Assembly (NCBI RefSeq): GCF_042651565.1
Contig: NZ_JBHSDF010000004.1
Direction: 5' to 3' (one strand)
Length of the DNA: 64,000 nucleotides
From: Salinispirillum marinum
GTDB taxonomy: Bacteria; Pseudomonadota; Gammaproteobacteria; Pseudomonadales; Natronospirillaceae
The notes below the pieces were generated by a model, which saw nothing but the letters and a program-made list of their open reading frames with translations, was not told the origin of the DNA and did no database searches. Of the stretch, positions 35,548 to 44,690 are shown one piece after another. The translations under genes and the position numbers were made by a program. The stretch's first letter is position 1. Each line of letters starts with the position of its first letter.

Positions 35548-36564
35548 ATGCCTTGGCCCCGTGCATGGCGCCAAAGAACACCATTATCCTATGCATTATG
35601 GCCTTTGAGTGTGCTGTATCGGTTACTCTCCCGCTGGCAACAAAAACGGTTACTGAAACAACAAGTTACCTTGTCTGTACCCGTCATCGTGGTCGGCAAT
35701 ATTGTGGTGGGTGGAACGGGAAAAACACCGTTTTTGCTTTGGTTTGTAGAGTTTTTGCGTCAACAAGGGTATCGGCCCGGAATCGTTTCCCGTGGTTATG
35801 GTCGTCAACAAGCTACACCTTCGTTGGTGCAGCCAACCGATAGTGCCGTTGCCGTCGGAGATGAACCGTTGTTGATTGCGCAACACGCAAATGTGCCAGT
35901 ATGTGTGGGGCAGAATCGGCTAATGGCGGCGCAATGGCTCATGCAACAGCACCCGGAATTGGATGTGATCATCAGTGATGATGGCCTACAACACCTCCGC
36001 TTGCCGCGTGATTTGGAAATATGCCTGTTCGATGGTCAGGTCGTAGCCGGTAATCGTTGGCTGTTGCCCGCCGGACCGTTGCGTGAACCGCTGGGCCGAT
36101 TAGCACAGGTTAATTTGGTGATCGGGAAGGGCCGGGCTTTAACGGGGTCATATGCGGTGGACTCGGTGCAAGAACACCTGCAGGGTACACCCACTTTGGT
36201 GATGCAAACCGCCATCGGTGAACCGGTTCCCATGACCGTAAATCTTTCGCCTGCGCCTGATTCGTCAACCCCCATTATTGCCTACTGTGGCATAGGGCAG
36301 CCGGAGTCCTTCTTTTCGGCTTTGCGGGCACAGGGATGGAATATTCGACCTTTTGTCGTGTCTGACCATGCACCTGTGAACGCCACTATTTTAGAGCAGT
36401 TTCGTGGGCAGACCGTCTTTATGACCAGCAAGGATGCGGTGAAATTTCGTGCCTTTGAGCTACCCTTTGCCGCGTATGAAGTGCCCTTACGTGTACAGTT
36501 TTCAGATTCGGACATGGTGGTTTTACGGCAGGTGCTAGCGTCCGTTTTAACGAGGTTTTTATGA
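35548..36564 (+). CDS. lpxK: Tetraacyldisaccharide 4'-kinase LpxK
   Basis: LpxK phosphorylates the 4' position of the lipid A disaccharide to give lipid IVA. The 338-residue membrane-associated kinase has a hydrophobic N-terminus (YALWPLSVLYRLLSRWQQKR), the P-loop VVGNIVVGGTGKTPF and the conserved IVSRGYGR and ISDDGLQHLRLPRDLE. Length matches E. coli LpxK (328). It starts 6 bases after exbD and its stop overlaps the kdsB start by four bases. The lipoprotein gene msbA that pairs with lpxK in E. coli is not present here. Confidence 0.96.
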   Translation: MPWPRAWRQRTPLSYALWPLSVLYRLLSRWQQKRLLKQQVTLSVPVIVVGNIVVGGTGKTPFLLWFVEFLRQQGYRPGIVSRGYGRQQATPSLVQPTDSAVAVGDEPLLIAQHANVPVCVGQNRLMAAQWLMQQHPELDVIISDDGLQHLRLPRDLEICLFDGQVVAGNRWLLPAGPLREPLGRLAQVNLVIGKGRALTGSYAVDSVQEHLQGTPTLVMQTAIGEPVPMTVNLSPAPDSSTPIIAYCGIGQPESFFSALRAQGWNIRPFVVSDHAPVNATILEQFRGQTVFMTSKDAVKFRAFELPFAAYEVPLRVQFSDSDMVVLRQVLASVLTRFL

Positions 36565-37328
36565 CTACGACGTCTTTTCGCGTGGTGATTCCAGCACGCT
36601 ACCAAAGTACCCGCTTACCAGGCAAACCCTTGGCGGATATTCTGGGTAAGCCCATGGTGCAATGGGTTTATGAGGCTGCTCTGCGCAGTGCGGCGAGTTC
36701 TGTGGTGATCGCGACGGATGAACAAAAAATTGTCGATGCCGTACGAGCCTTTGGCGGCGCAGTGACGATGACGTCCCCTGATCATGTGTCGGGAACGGAC
36801 CGTTTGGCGGAAGTCGCGCAACGTGAGGGCTGGTCTGCGGATGATGTGATCGTTAATGTCCAAGGGGATGAGCCTGCCATTGACCCTGAATTGATTGACC
36901 AGGTAGGGGCCTTGCTGGCGCGTCACCCGGTGGCAGGGGTGGCAACCTTGTGTACACCCATTCATCATGAGACCGAAATGCTCGACCCGAACGCAGTAAA
37001 AGTTGTCTATGGCGACGATGCGCTGGCCATGTACTTCAGCCGCGCTGCCATACCCTGGAACCGCGATGGGTCTGCTGTTGATCCTTTAGGTCATCGTCAC
37101 TTGGGCATTTATGGTTATCGGGTGGCTGCACTCCAGCAATTCACTACTTGGCCGGTGGGCCGACTTGAAGCCATCGAAAAATTAGAGCAGTTGAGATTCA
37201 TGGAGCAGGGGGTTCGAATAGCCATTGAGCCAGCCAAGACGGTCCCTTTTCCCGGCGTTGATACGCCCGCCGATCTGCACCGCATTACAGAATTGTTGCG
37301 TAACCGAGTAAGGGAAGGTGGCCGGTGA
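36561..37328 (+). CDS. kdsB: 3-deoxy-manno-octulosonate cytidylyltransferase KdsB
   Basis: KdsB activates KDO to CMP-KDO for transfer onto lipid A. The 255-residue nucleotidyltransferase opens FRVVIPARYQSTRLPGKPL and shows VQGDEPAIDPELI, YFSRAAIPW and HLGIYGYR, the signature segments. It overlaps lpxK by four bases (ATGA) and murB by four (GTGA), indicating tight translational coupling. The small ycaR and ptpA-like genes that flank kdsB in pseudomonads are missing here. Confidence 0.97.
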   Translation: MTTTSFRVVIPARYQSTRLPGKPLADILGKPMVQWVYEAALRSAASSVVIATDEQKIVDAVRAFGGAVTMTSPDHVSGTDRLAEVAQREGWSADDVIVNVQGDEPAIDPELIDQVGALLARHPVAGVATLCTPIHHETEMLDPNAVKVVYGDDALAMYFSRAAIPWNRDGSAVDPLGHRHLGIYGYRVAALQQFTTWPVGRLEAIEKLEQLRFMEQGVRIAIEPAKTVPFPGVDTPADLHRITELLRNRVREGGR

Positions 37329-38347
37329 CTGTACCTGTGAATGTTCAGTCACGTTTTAATTTACAGTCTTTTCATACGTTGGCTTGCCCCAGTGTTGCCG
37401 AATTTGCCGTCGAGGCGGTTGATCGGTCAACACTGATCCAAGCGCTGTCATGGGCCCGGCAACAAGCCCTGCCGATTCAGATCTTGGGAGAAGGCAGTAA
37501 CGTTGTTCCCGAAGCTTGGATCCCGGGCCTGACCATCATCAATCGGTTGGCCGGTTTGAAATGCACGGCACAGGATTCGCACTATGTATCGTTAAAGGTA
37601 GCCAGCGGAGTATCTTGGCATTGGTTGGTGTTATTTACCTCGGCTCAAGGGTGGTATGGGCTTGAGAATCTGGCCTTGATTCCAGGTACCGTGGGGGCGG
37701 CACCGGTACAAAACATCGGTGCCTATGGGGTCGAATTTCGTGATGTATTTTCCGAATTAACCGCCGTTCATGTTCTTACGGGTGAGCTGCGTACCTTTGG
37801 TGCTTCCGCTTGTCGTTTTGGATATCGAGAGTCCGTGTTTAAACAAGAAGAGGCCGGTCAGTGGTGTATCCTTGATGTGACCTTGCGTTTGGCGCGCCAA
37901 TTTAAGCCGACATTAACGTATGGGCCCTTGGCTATGCTACAACCCGTCAGCTCCCGTGAGTTGATCGATACCGTTGTGCGAGTGCGGCAGGAAAAGTTGC
38001 CCGATCCTAAGGTTATTCCAAACGCTGGTAGCTTTTTTACCAACCCATTGGTGGATGTCAACACCGCCCGGCGGCTCAAAGAAACGTGGCCTGATCTGCC
38101 CGTTTATCCGCAGGAGAATGGTCACAGTGTTAAATTGGCGGCAGGTTGGTTAATTGAACAGGCCGGATTGAAGGGACAGTACGATTCCATTACTGGTATC
38201 GGCGCGTATGAAAAACAGGCATTGGTGCTGATCAATCCACAATGTGCCTCAGGACAGGCTGTATTGGCGCAAGCTCAGCTCATTGCTGACGTTGTAGAGG
38301 ATCGATTTGGTGTTCATTTAACACCTGAACCTAGAATGTTCCCATAA
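37325..38347 (+). CDS. murB: UDP-N-acetylenolpyruvoylglucosamine reductase MurB
   Basis: MurB is the FAD enzyme that reduces enolpyruvyl-UDP-GlcNAc to UDP-MurNAc in peptidoglycan synthesis. The 340-residue type I enzyme has ILGEGSNVV, LALIPGTVGAAPVQNIGAYG (flavin site), CRFGYRESVFK and IPNAGSFFTNP with the catalytic Ser, and a C-terminal Glu region. Length equals E. coli MurB (342). It starts at GTG 37325, inside the kdsB stop overlap. A two-way terminator separates it from convergent rne. Confidence 0.97.
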   Translation: MTVPVNVQSRFNLQSFHTLACPSVAEFAVEAVDRSTLIQALSWARQQALPIQILGEGSNVVPEAWIPGLTIINRLAGLKCTAQDSHYVSLKVASGVSWHWLVLFTSAQGWYGLENLALIPGTVGAAPVQNIGAYGVEFRDVFSELTAVHVLTGELRTFGASACRFGYRESVFKQEEAGQWCILDVTLRLARQFKPTLTYGPLAMLQPVSSRELIDTVVRVRQEKLPDPKVIPNAGSFFTNPLVDVNTARRLKETWPDLPVYPQENGHSVKLAAGWLIEQAGLKGQYDSITGIGAYEKQALVLINPQCASGQAVLAQAQLIADVVEDRFGVHLTPEPRMFP

Positions 38348-38373
38348 AAAAACCCGCCGGAGCGGGTTTTCTT
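38346..38373. terminator. Bidirectional terminator between murB and rne
   Basis: The stem AAACCCGC (38350-38357) / GCGGGTTT (38362-38369) has a 4-base loop and is flanked by A and T runs on the two sides, fitting termination of both convergent transcripts. Confidence 0.9.
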
Positions 38374-38388
38374 AACCGTCTGCGTTCC

Positions 38389-41346
38389 TTATTCCTGCCC
38401 TTGCTCAGGAGCAGACGCCGTTGACGCCTTGTCATCTTGTGCGGCGGCCTTTGCGGCGGCTTCACGTTGCTGTTGACGACGACGCTCGCGCGGATCATTT
38501 GGCGCGCGACCCGTTGCTGTCGCAACAGGCTTGTCTTCTTTTTGCTCGACAACAGCCGCAGGTTGTTCCGTGTTAACCTGGCTTTCCACCACAGGCTCTA
38601 GTGGTTTTTCCACTTTCGGCTGCTCATTTACAGCTGGTTCAGGCTTTTTCGGTTCTGTCGGAGTTGCAACGGGCTCCGCAGATACTGCTGCGGGGGCTTC
38701 AGAGGAAGCTGCGACCTGTTCGGTGTTTGACTCCAGCGTAGAGCTGTTGTCATTTTCCTTTGCTTGCTCCGAAGCATTCTTGCTGGCGCGAGCAGTGCGA
38801 CGACGACCATCAGAGGTTTTATCTGCAGCCTTGCCGCGAGGCCGACGCGTGCGTGTCGACTTGGGCTTACTGTCCTTCTTAACCTCAGATGTTTCTGATT
38901 CTGTCGTATTCGCCGCTGAATCGACATTGTCGTCAACCTCTTTCGGCACAGGTGCTTCTTCCTGCTTCGATGCAGCGGGTGACGATTCAGATTGTGCTTC
39001 ATGGCCTGACGTTTCAGATGCCTTCGGATTGTCTGACGGCTGCTCTGTAACAGAGTCTTGGCTTACCTCTGGCGTCGTGGACAATTCAGTCGATGTGTTG
39101 TCCGCAGTTTTAACCGCTTGACTGACAATGGCTTCTTTGGTGACGGCCTGTGTCTCTTCATTCACATCCGATGTTGGCGCGGCAGCATCCAGAGGCTGTT
39201 TCAACTCTTCCGGACGATTGTCGGCACGATCGCGGCGGTTCTGACCTTTGCTGGCATTCGCATCGCGCGGGCGACGAGCTGGCCCATTGGCGTTGCGGGG
39301 TTCGGCCGACTTGCTGTCCGTCCGCGGGCTATCTGCTTTCGCATTATCATTGCGGTTACCACGATTGGTTGTGCTGTTGCCATCGCTGACTTTTTCACGG
39401 CCTTCGTTCCGATTGCGTCCACCCGATTTACGGCGATTGCTGCGGCTCTCGTCGTTACCTTCTGAAGCGCTATTGCGTTGTGCATTGTTGGGCCGATTCG
39501 TCGGGTTTTGATTGCGACGATTGCCACTACGATCACCACGCTCATTGCGTTCGCGTGATTCCGGACGCGCAGAACTCCGATCCCGTTGACGGTTGTTCGC
39601 CGTATTCGCAGGCTTCTTACCGGGTTTGGTTTCACTGATCTCGGCGTCATTCGACTTAAACAAACCGAAGATACGAGCCAGCAAGCCTGGAGACTTCTCG
39701 GTAGTGGCTTTTTCGGTCGGCTTGGTTGCTGGTGTAGGTGCCGGGCCATTCGGGCCAATGATGCCAGAGATGGCTGCTTGTTCAGGCTTAACCGCACGCT
39801 CTAGGACGGCCTCTTGTTCATTACGAACTTCAGGCAGTTTCAGTGCATACGACGGTTCAGACTCGTCCAGTGTTTCATCGTCATCACGCACTCGAACCAC
39901 ATCATAATGCGGTGTTTCCATGTTTGGATCAGGAATCACCAGAATTTGTACTTTGTGTTCGCGTTCAATTTTCGCCAAGGCTTGGCGCTTCTCATTCAGC
40001 AAGAAGGTAGCCACGCTCATTGGAACAATACAGCGCACTTGGGCTGTGCGCTCTTTGAACGACTCTTCTTCCGCAAGGCGTAAGATCGCTAAGGCCAACG
40101 ATTTAACGTCTCGAATCATGCCGTGGCCTTCACACCGAGGGCACACCACACCGCTGGTTTCACCCAAGGAGGGACGTAACCGCTGACGTGACATTTCAAG
40201 CAAACCAAAGCGTGAAATGCGACCAATCTGAATGCGTGCGCGGTCGGCGTCAGTGGCCGCTTTAATACGGTTTTCCACATCACGCTGATGGCGACTCTGC
40301 GCCATATCAATGAAATCGATTACAACCAAACCGCCCATATCACGCAGACGTAACTGGCGCGCAATTTCATCAGCCGCTTCAATATTGGTATTGAAGGCGG
40401 TTTCTTCGATATCGACACCCTTGGTCGCGCGTGACGAGTTGATATCAATCGATACCAGGGCTTCGGTGGGGTCAATCACAATAGAGCCACCGGACGGCAG
40501 TTTAACTTCACGCTGAAAAGCGGATTCAATCTGCGTTTCAATTTGATAGCGACTGAACAGTGGAACGGCGTCTTGATACAGTTTGATTTTCTGCTCGAAA
40601 CTCGGCATGACCTTGCGCACAAACTCCAGCGCGTAGTCATAGACATCCGAGCTGTCGATCAACACTTCACCAATGTCTTGGCGCAGATAATCACGAATAG
40701 CACGAATGATCACATTGCTTTCTTGCAAAATCAGGAACGGGGCAGGGCGCGTTTGGGCCGTGGTTTCAATGGTTTCCCAAAGTTGTAACAAATAGTCCAA
40801 GTCCCATTGCAGTTCTTCGGCTGTACGGCCGATGCCCGCAGTACGAACAATGACGCCCATGCCATCAGGAATTTTTACGCCGTTAAGGGCATCTTTCAGT
40901 TGGGCGCGCTCTTCGCCTTCAATGCGGCGTGAAATACCTCCGGCACGAGGATTGTTGGGCATCAGCACCAAGTATCGGCCCGCCAGACTGATCAGGGTGG
41001 TTAACGCCGCACCTTTGGTGCCGCGCTCTTCTTTGTCCACCTGAACAATAACTTCTGTGCCTTCTTTTAATACGTCTTTAATATTAATGCGACCTTGGAC
41101 ATTCGGGTCGCGAAAATAGCTGCGAGAGATTTCTTTGAGGGGAAGAAAACCATGACGATCAGAACCGAAATCAACAAAAGCGGCCTCTAGTGAGGGCTCT
41201 ACCCGGGTAATTTTACCCTTGTAGATGTTGGCTTTTTTTTGCTCTCTCGAGCCGGTTTCAATGTCAAGGTCGTAAAGGAATTGGCCATCAACCAACGCCA
41301 CCCGGATCTCTTCCGACTGGGTTGCATTTATCAGCATTCTTTTCAT
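38389..41346 (-). CDS. rne: Ribonuclease E
   Basis: RNase E is the main endonuclease of mRNA decay and rRNA/tRNA processing and the scaffold of the degradosome. The 985-residue protein starts MKRMLINATQSEEIRVAL at 41346. Its catalytic half (to about 510) holds the S1 domain (YKGKITRVEPSLEAAFVDFG), the DNase I-like site SIDINSSRAT with VIDFIDM, and the zinc link CPRCEGHG. The C-terminal half is disordered: Asn/Arg-rich (about 600-720), then Pro/Glu/Thr-rich. Near the end GRAPNDPRERRRQQQ (NDPR about 950-953) resembles the NDPR-type short motifs reported in pseudomonad RNase E. A long structured leader precedes it. Confidence 0.96.
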   Translation of the reverse strand: MKRMLINATQSEEIRVALVDGQFLYDLDIETGSREQKKANIYKGKITRVEPSLEAAFVDFGSDRHGFLPLKEISRSYFRDPNVQGRINIKDVLKEGTEVIVQVDKEERGTKGAALTTLISLAGRYLVLMPNNPRAGGISRRIEGEERAQLKDALNGVKIPDGMGVIVRTAGIGRTAEELQWDLDYLLQLWETIETTAQTRPAPFLILQESNVIIRAIRDYLRQDIGEVLIDSSDVYDYALEFVRKVMPSFEQKIKLYQDAVPLFSRYQIETQIESAFQREVKLPSGGSIVIDPTEALVSIDINSSRATKGVDIEETAFNTNIEAADEIARQLRLRDMGGLVVIDFIDMAQSRHQRDVENRIKAATDADRARIQIGRISRFGLLEMSRQRLRPSLGETSGVVCPRCEGHGMIRDVKSLALAILRLAEEESFKERTAQVRCIVPMSVATFLLNEKRQALAKIEREHKVQILVIPDPNMETPHYDVVRVRDDDETLDESEPSYALKLPEVRNEQEAVLERAVKPEQAAISGIIGPNGPAPTPATKPTEKATTEKSPGLLARIFGLFKSNDAEISETKPGKKPANTANNRQRDRSSARPESRERNERGDRSGNRRNQNPTNRPNNAQRNSASEGNDESRSNRRKSGGRNRNEGREKVSDGNSTTNRGNRNDNAKADSPRTDSKSAEPRNANGPARRPRDANASKGQNRRDRADNRPEELKQPLDAAAPTSDVNEETQAVTKEAIVSQAVKTADNTSTELSTTPEVSQDSVTEQPSDNPKASETSGHEAQSESSPAASKQEEAPVPKEVDDNVDSAANTTESETSEVKKDSKPKSTRTRRPRGKAADKTSDGRRRTARASKNASEQAKENDNSSTLESNTEQVAASSEAPAAVSAEPVATPTEPKKPEPAVNEQPKVEKPLEPVVESQVNTEQPAAVVEQKEDKPVATATGRAPNDPRERRRQQQREAAAKAAAQDDKASTASAPEQGQE

Positions 41347-41933
41347 GTAGAATCTGTACTCTAATCCATTGGTTTGCGAAAAGAGCAACAGGCATTGGGT
41401 ACGCCAAGAACCCTGGAGTTCTTGGCTTGTCTGAACGGCTCCTGATGAAATCAGGAACCAGAAAATTCTGTGGTAATAAATGCGCTACGGATGGAGTAAT
41501 CTCCATTTAACCTGCTTTTCTTTGCAGTACGCCTGCCAACTCACTACGTGAGTGAAACGATAATATCCAGTTTGTCGTACTGTCGCTGATCAGTCAGCAG
41601 GGTCCGTGGCTGCACCTAGTTACGGTAGCATTCAGCAAACCTAAATTCTGTTGCTCGCTATGCCGCTACTGCGATGGGTAGGTCACGGAGTTAACGGCGG
41701 GCTGTTCGGCTACGCACTGAGCGGCTGGTCACTGTGGGCAGTTATCTGACCTGGACATAGGCGCCTTCATTAATTGCATCGAGTATGCGATGTTCGCTAC
41801 TGGATGCCTCTGTGACCTCCAGCATGGCAGGAGGCGGACAAAACTCATTCGTTGTTCGGAGATCGGCGTGTTCGAGGCCGCACCAGATACAACAACGCTC
41901 GTGCAATATAGCAGAAAAACTGAGTGCTTCAAA
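41347..41933 (-). promoter_or_regulatory. Long structured leader and candidate promoter of rne
   Basis: There is no gene in the 613 bases between rne and rluC. A minus-strand promoter candidate is TTGAAG (41932-41927), 16 bases, TATATT (41910-41905), giving a leader of about 550 bases. Its rne-proximal part contains five hairpins: 41403-41426 (9-bp perfect stem GCCAAGAAC), 41440-41456 (TCCTGAT), 41491-41506 (ATGGAG), 41539-41553 (ACTCAC) and 41585-41598 (GCTGA). E. coli rne has a structured leader through which RNase E controls its own mRNA; the same role is inferred here. A 67-codon open frame at 41729-41932 has no Shine-Dalgarno of note and is not called. Confidence 0.6.
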
Positions 41934-41959
41934 TGGTATTCACCTGATAAGATATTGAA

Positions 41960-42928
41960 ATGAAAGAGAAATCAGAAAATATTGTGCAATATCATGTGGT
42001 TGATGAGCAGCACGCCGGGCAGCGCTTGGATAATTTCCTGCTAGCGATCCGGCGTGGCGTGCCTAAATCACTCATTTATCGGGTCATTCGCAAGGGTGAA
42101 GTGCGGGTTAATAAGAAGCGCGCGAAGCCATTAGATAAACTGATGCTCGGTGATGAAGTGCGCATTCCCCCGATGTCATATGCCGAACGCGGCGAGTCGC
42201 CTAAGCCAACGCCGAATTTTGCCCAGCGTTTACGCGACAGCGTATTGTGGGATGACGATGCCTTGCTGATACTGAACAAACCAAGTGGTTTGGCTGTGCA
42301 CGGTGGTAGCGGTATTGATTTGGGTTTGATTGAAAGTGTGCGTCAGGTGTTTCCGGAGTATCGTTTTTTAGAATTGGTGCATCGACTTGATCGGGATACC
42401 TCGGGTTGCGTTATGATCGCAAAGAAGCGCAGCGCACTTAAAGTTATGCATGAATTGTTGCGTTCGCGGTCGTTGGACAAAGGTTATTTGTGCATCGTTC
42501 ATGGGGCTTGGCCTAAGTCTTTGCGGCAAGTGAGTGAGCCGTTAAAGAAACAGGTTTTGCAGTCCGGTGAGCGCCTAGTAAAAGTGGATGCCGTGGACGG
42601 CAAACCCTCAGACACGCGGTTTCGGGTGATTGAGTCGTTTGGTGACCTTGCCAGTTTGGTCGCTGCCTTTCCAAAAACCGGACGTACCCATCAGATTCGT
42701 GTGCATACCCAATGCCAAGGGCATGTGATTCTGGGTGATGTTAAATACGCCTCCAGTGAAGAATTAGCGCAGGCCAAACAGATGGGTGTTAGTCGACTGC
42801 TTTTGCATGCGGCTTCTCTGCGTTTTAGTCATCCTTTTACGCAAGAAGAGGTGCGTGTAGAGGCGCCGATGCCAGACGCATTTCGACAGGTTATGCAATC
42901 TTTATCTTCTGCCCGCGCCATGTCGTGA
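41960..42928 (+). CDS. rluC: 23S rRNA pseudouridine synthase RluC
   Basis: RluC converts U955, U2504 and U2580 of 23S rRNA to pseudouridine in E. coli. The 322-residue protein has an N-terminal S4 RNA-binding domain (RLDNFLLAIRRGVPKSLIYRVI) and the RluA-type catalytic domain with HRLDRDTSGCVM, whose second Asp is the nucleophile, and TGRTHQIRVH. Length matches E. coli RluC (319). It is divergent from rne, the conserved arrangement in gammaproteobacteria, and followed by sppA. Confidence 0.96.
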   Translation: MKEKSENIVQYHVVDEQHAGQRLDNFLLAIRRGVPKSLIYRVIRKGEVRVNKKRAKPLDKLMLGDEVRIPPMSYAERGESPKPTPNFAQRLRDSVLWDDDALLILNKPSGLAVHGGSGIDLGLIESVRQVFPEYRFLELVHRLDRDTSGCVMIAKKRSALKVMHELLRSRSLDKGYLCIVHGAWPKSLRQVSEPLKKQVLQSGERLVKVDAVDGKPSDTRFRVIESFGDLASLVAAFPKTGRTHQIRVHTQCQGHVILGDVKYASSEELAQAKQMGVSRLLLHAASLRFSHPFTQEEVRVEAPMPDAFRQVMQSLSSARAMS

Positions 42929-42965
42929 GCGAAGCCTTTCCTGTTATTCAGTTTTGAGGTGAGTT

Positions 42966-43952
42966 GTGGAGCTAAACCCTAAGGGCAATGATCAGCCAAG
43001 TCGTCGAGAATGGCAGTTGATTGAGAAGGTGGTACTGACGCACAGTGAGGAGCTAAAAAAATCCCGTCGTTGGGGTATTGTTTTTAAGTCACTGACATTT
43101 TTATATCTGTTTGCCATTCTGCTCTTGGCGTTGCGCGGTAGCTTTTGGTCCGCATCTGAAGACATTGTGTCCACTGGCGGTCATACGGCAGTCGTTAAGG
43201 TGCATGGGGTAATTGCGGATGGCGCAGATGCCTCGTTTGAATCGTTGCGACGGCCGCTCATGGATGCGTTTGCTCACCCGGATACCAGGGCGGTGGTGTT
43301 GTCCATTAACTCGCCAGGTGGCAGTCCCGTTCAAGCCCAAATGATGTATGACTTGGTACGGCAATTACGACAAGATCATGAGCAGGTTCCAGTGTATGCC
43401 GTTATTGAGGAGATCGGCGCAAGCGGTGGTTATTTTGTGGCCGCAGCAGCCGATGAGATTTATGCCAGTGGTGCCAGCTTGGTCGGCTCGATTGGGGTTA
43501 TTTCCAGTGGCTTCGGTTTTTCGGAAGCCATGGAGCGCTTGGGTATAGAGCGTCGATTGTATACGTCCGGTGAAAATAAAGCCTTTCTCGATGCGTTCAG
43601 TCCAGAAAATGAGGCGGAAACAGCCCACTGGGAAAATGTGTTGGGCGATGTGCATCGGCAGTTTATTGCAGCGGTGGAGCAAGGTCGTGGCGAGCGACTG
43701 CAACGTGATGATCCGCGTATTTTTAATGGCTTTATGTGGACGGGCGCACAAGCGGTGAATTTGGGGCTAACCGATGGCGTGAGTACGGTGCGTGGGCTAG
43801 CGGAGCAAATAGGTAGCCCCCGTATCTATTTCTTTGATGCGGAAAAAGACCCTTGGCGGCAAATTCTGGAAGATTTTGGCGTGTCCATCGGGCAGGGTGT
43901 GGCGAACATCCTGCTCTCGATGGGCGATGAACCTAGTTTGACCTTGCAGTAA
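42966..43952 (+). CDS. sppA: S49-family signal peptide peptidase (SppA, 36-kDa type)
   Basis: This inner-membrane serine protease clears signal peptides or small membrane proteins. The 328-residue protein has one N-terminal helix (about 38-56, SLTFLYLFAILLLALRG), then the ClpP-like domain with NSPGGSPVQAQMMYD, the catalytic Ser in EEIGASGGYFVAAA and the Lys in YTSGENKAFLD. The half-size form (one S49 domain) is standard in pseudomonads, unlike the 67-kDa E. coli SppA. It starts at GTG 42966 after GAGGTGAG. The HAD-hydrolase gene found between rluC and sppA in Pseudomonas is absent. Confidence 0.91.
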   Translation: MELNPKGNDQPSRREWQLIEKVVLTHSEELKKSRRWGIVFKSLTFLYLFAILLLALRGSFWSASEDIVSTGGHTAVVKVHGVIADGADASFESLRRPLMDAFAHPDTRAVVLSINSPGGSPVQAQMMYDLVRQLRQDHEQVPVYAVIEEIGASGGYFVAAAADEIYASGASLVGSIGVISSGFGFSEAMERLGIERRLYTSGENKAFLDAFSPENEAETAHWENVLGDVHRQFIAAVEQGRGERLQRDDPRIFNGFMWTGAQAVNLGLTDGVSTVRGLAEQIGSPRIYFFDAEKDPWRQILEDFGVSIGQGVANILLSMGDEPSLTLQ

Positions 43953-43956
43953 ATAG

Positions 43957-44068
43957 GTTTTGTGGCGTTCTCTATTGGCGCTACAAATACTCTTTGCCTG
44001 CCGTGGTGCGCTGTAGGCATGCGCCGAGAGCTCTTGCTGGGGTTCTTGAGGCGTTTGCTACAAAACCT
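43957..44068. repeat. Inverted repeats between sppA and yceF
   Basis: TTTGTGGCG and CGCTACAAA (about 43959-43988) form a 9-bp stem with one G-U pair and an 11-base loop. A second copy of GCTACAAAACCT (44057-44068), which contains the yceF stop, can pair with AGGTTTTGTGGC near 43956. There is no T-run. It may terminate or protect the ends of the convergent sppA and yceF messages. Confidence 0.45.
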
Positions 44069-44636
44069 TCATGCCGTGTTTTTGCAGTAGGCTACACAAT
44101 GCAATTAAGGGCAACCCGATCAGGCTCGTTGGGTCGGCGCCTTGATGGCGTGCAAAGAGCGCGCTGCCCAAGCCTTCGGATTTAAAACTGCCGGCACAAT
44201 CCAGCGGCTGCTCCAGTTCAATGTAACGGTCTATTTCAGCATCGGTCAGGTTACGAAACTGAATTTCATAACGATCTACCAGCGCATCCTGTTGTCCGTT
44301 TGCACTATTGAATACACTAAGGCCCGTATAAAAGGTCACGGTTCTGCCGCTGGCGGCGCGCAACTGAGACTTGGCTTGATCTACTGTGCCGGGTTTGCCG
44401 ATCGGCACGATGTCGTCCAAAGTGGCGACCTGATCACTGCCAATGATCAAGGCGTCGGTAAACGTGTCAGCTAAGCTCTCCGCTTTTAATGACGCGAGGC
44501 GCAAGGCAAGCGTTTCCGGCATTTCGCCCGGTAGAGGCGTTTCATCTGCATCGGGACGGGCCGTTTGGAACGGAATATGGAGCCTCGTGAGCAATTCTTT
44601 ACGATATGGCGATGTCGAAGCGAGAATAAGTTGCAT
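44058..44636 (-). CDS. yceF: Maf-family 7-methyl-GTP pyrophosphatase YceF
   Basis: YceF hydrolyses 7-methyl-GTP and related modified nucleotides to keep them out of RNA. The 192-residue product follows E. coli YceF closely: LILASTSPYRKELL, ADETPLPGE, IIGSDQVATLD, ASGRTVTFYTGLSVFNSANG and GSFKSEGLGSALF. The start is placed at 44636 (MQLILAST); ATG 44651 and 44681 are in frame but add residues beyond the family. The Shine-Dalgarno is weak. It is divergent from yceD with about 55 bases between starts, which must hold both promoters. Confidence 0.93.
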   Translation of the reverse strand: MQLILASTSPYRKELLTRLHIPFQTARPDADETPLPGEMPETLALRLASLKAESLADTFTDALIIGSDQVATLDDIVPIGKPGTVDQAKSQLRAASGRTVTFYTGLSVFNSANGQQDALVDRYEIQFRNLTDAEIDRYIELEQPLDCAGSFKSEGLGSALFARHQGADPTSLIGLPLIALCSLLQKHGMKVL

Positions 44637-44690
44637 ATTTCTTAATTTCATTTTGACAGTTAGGAGGGTGGAGAATATCATACTGCGCCC

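Noticed and set aside
38531..39121. Ser/Gly-rich plus-strand open frame opposite the rne tail
   Set aside because: It is the mirror of the biased codons of the disordered RNase E tail; composition is unlike a real protein.
41729..41932. 67-codon minus-strand frame in the rne leader
   Set aside because: No ribosome binding site of note, no recognisable sequence, and it lies within a likely regulatory leader that starts near 41898.
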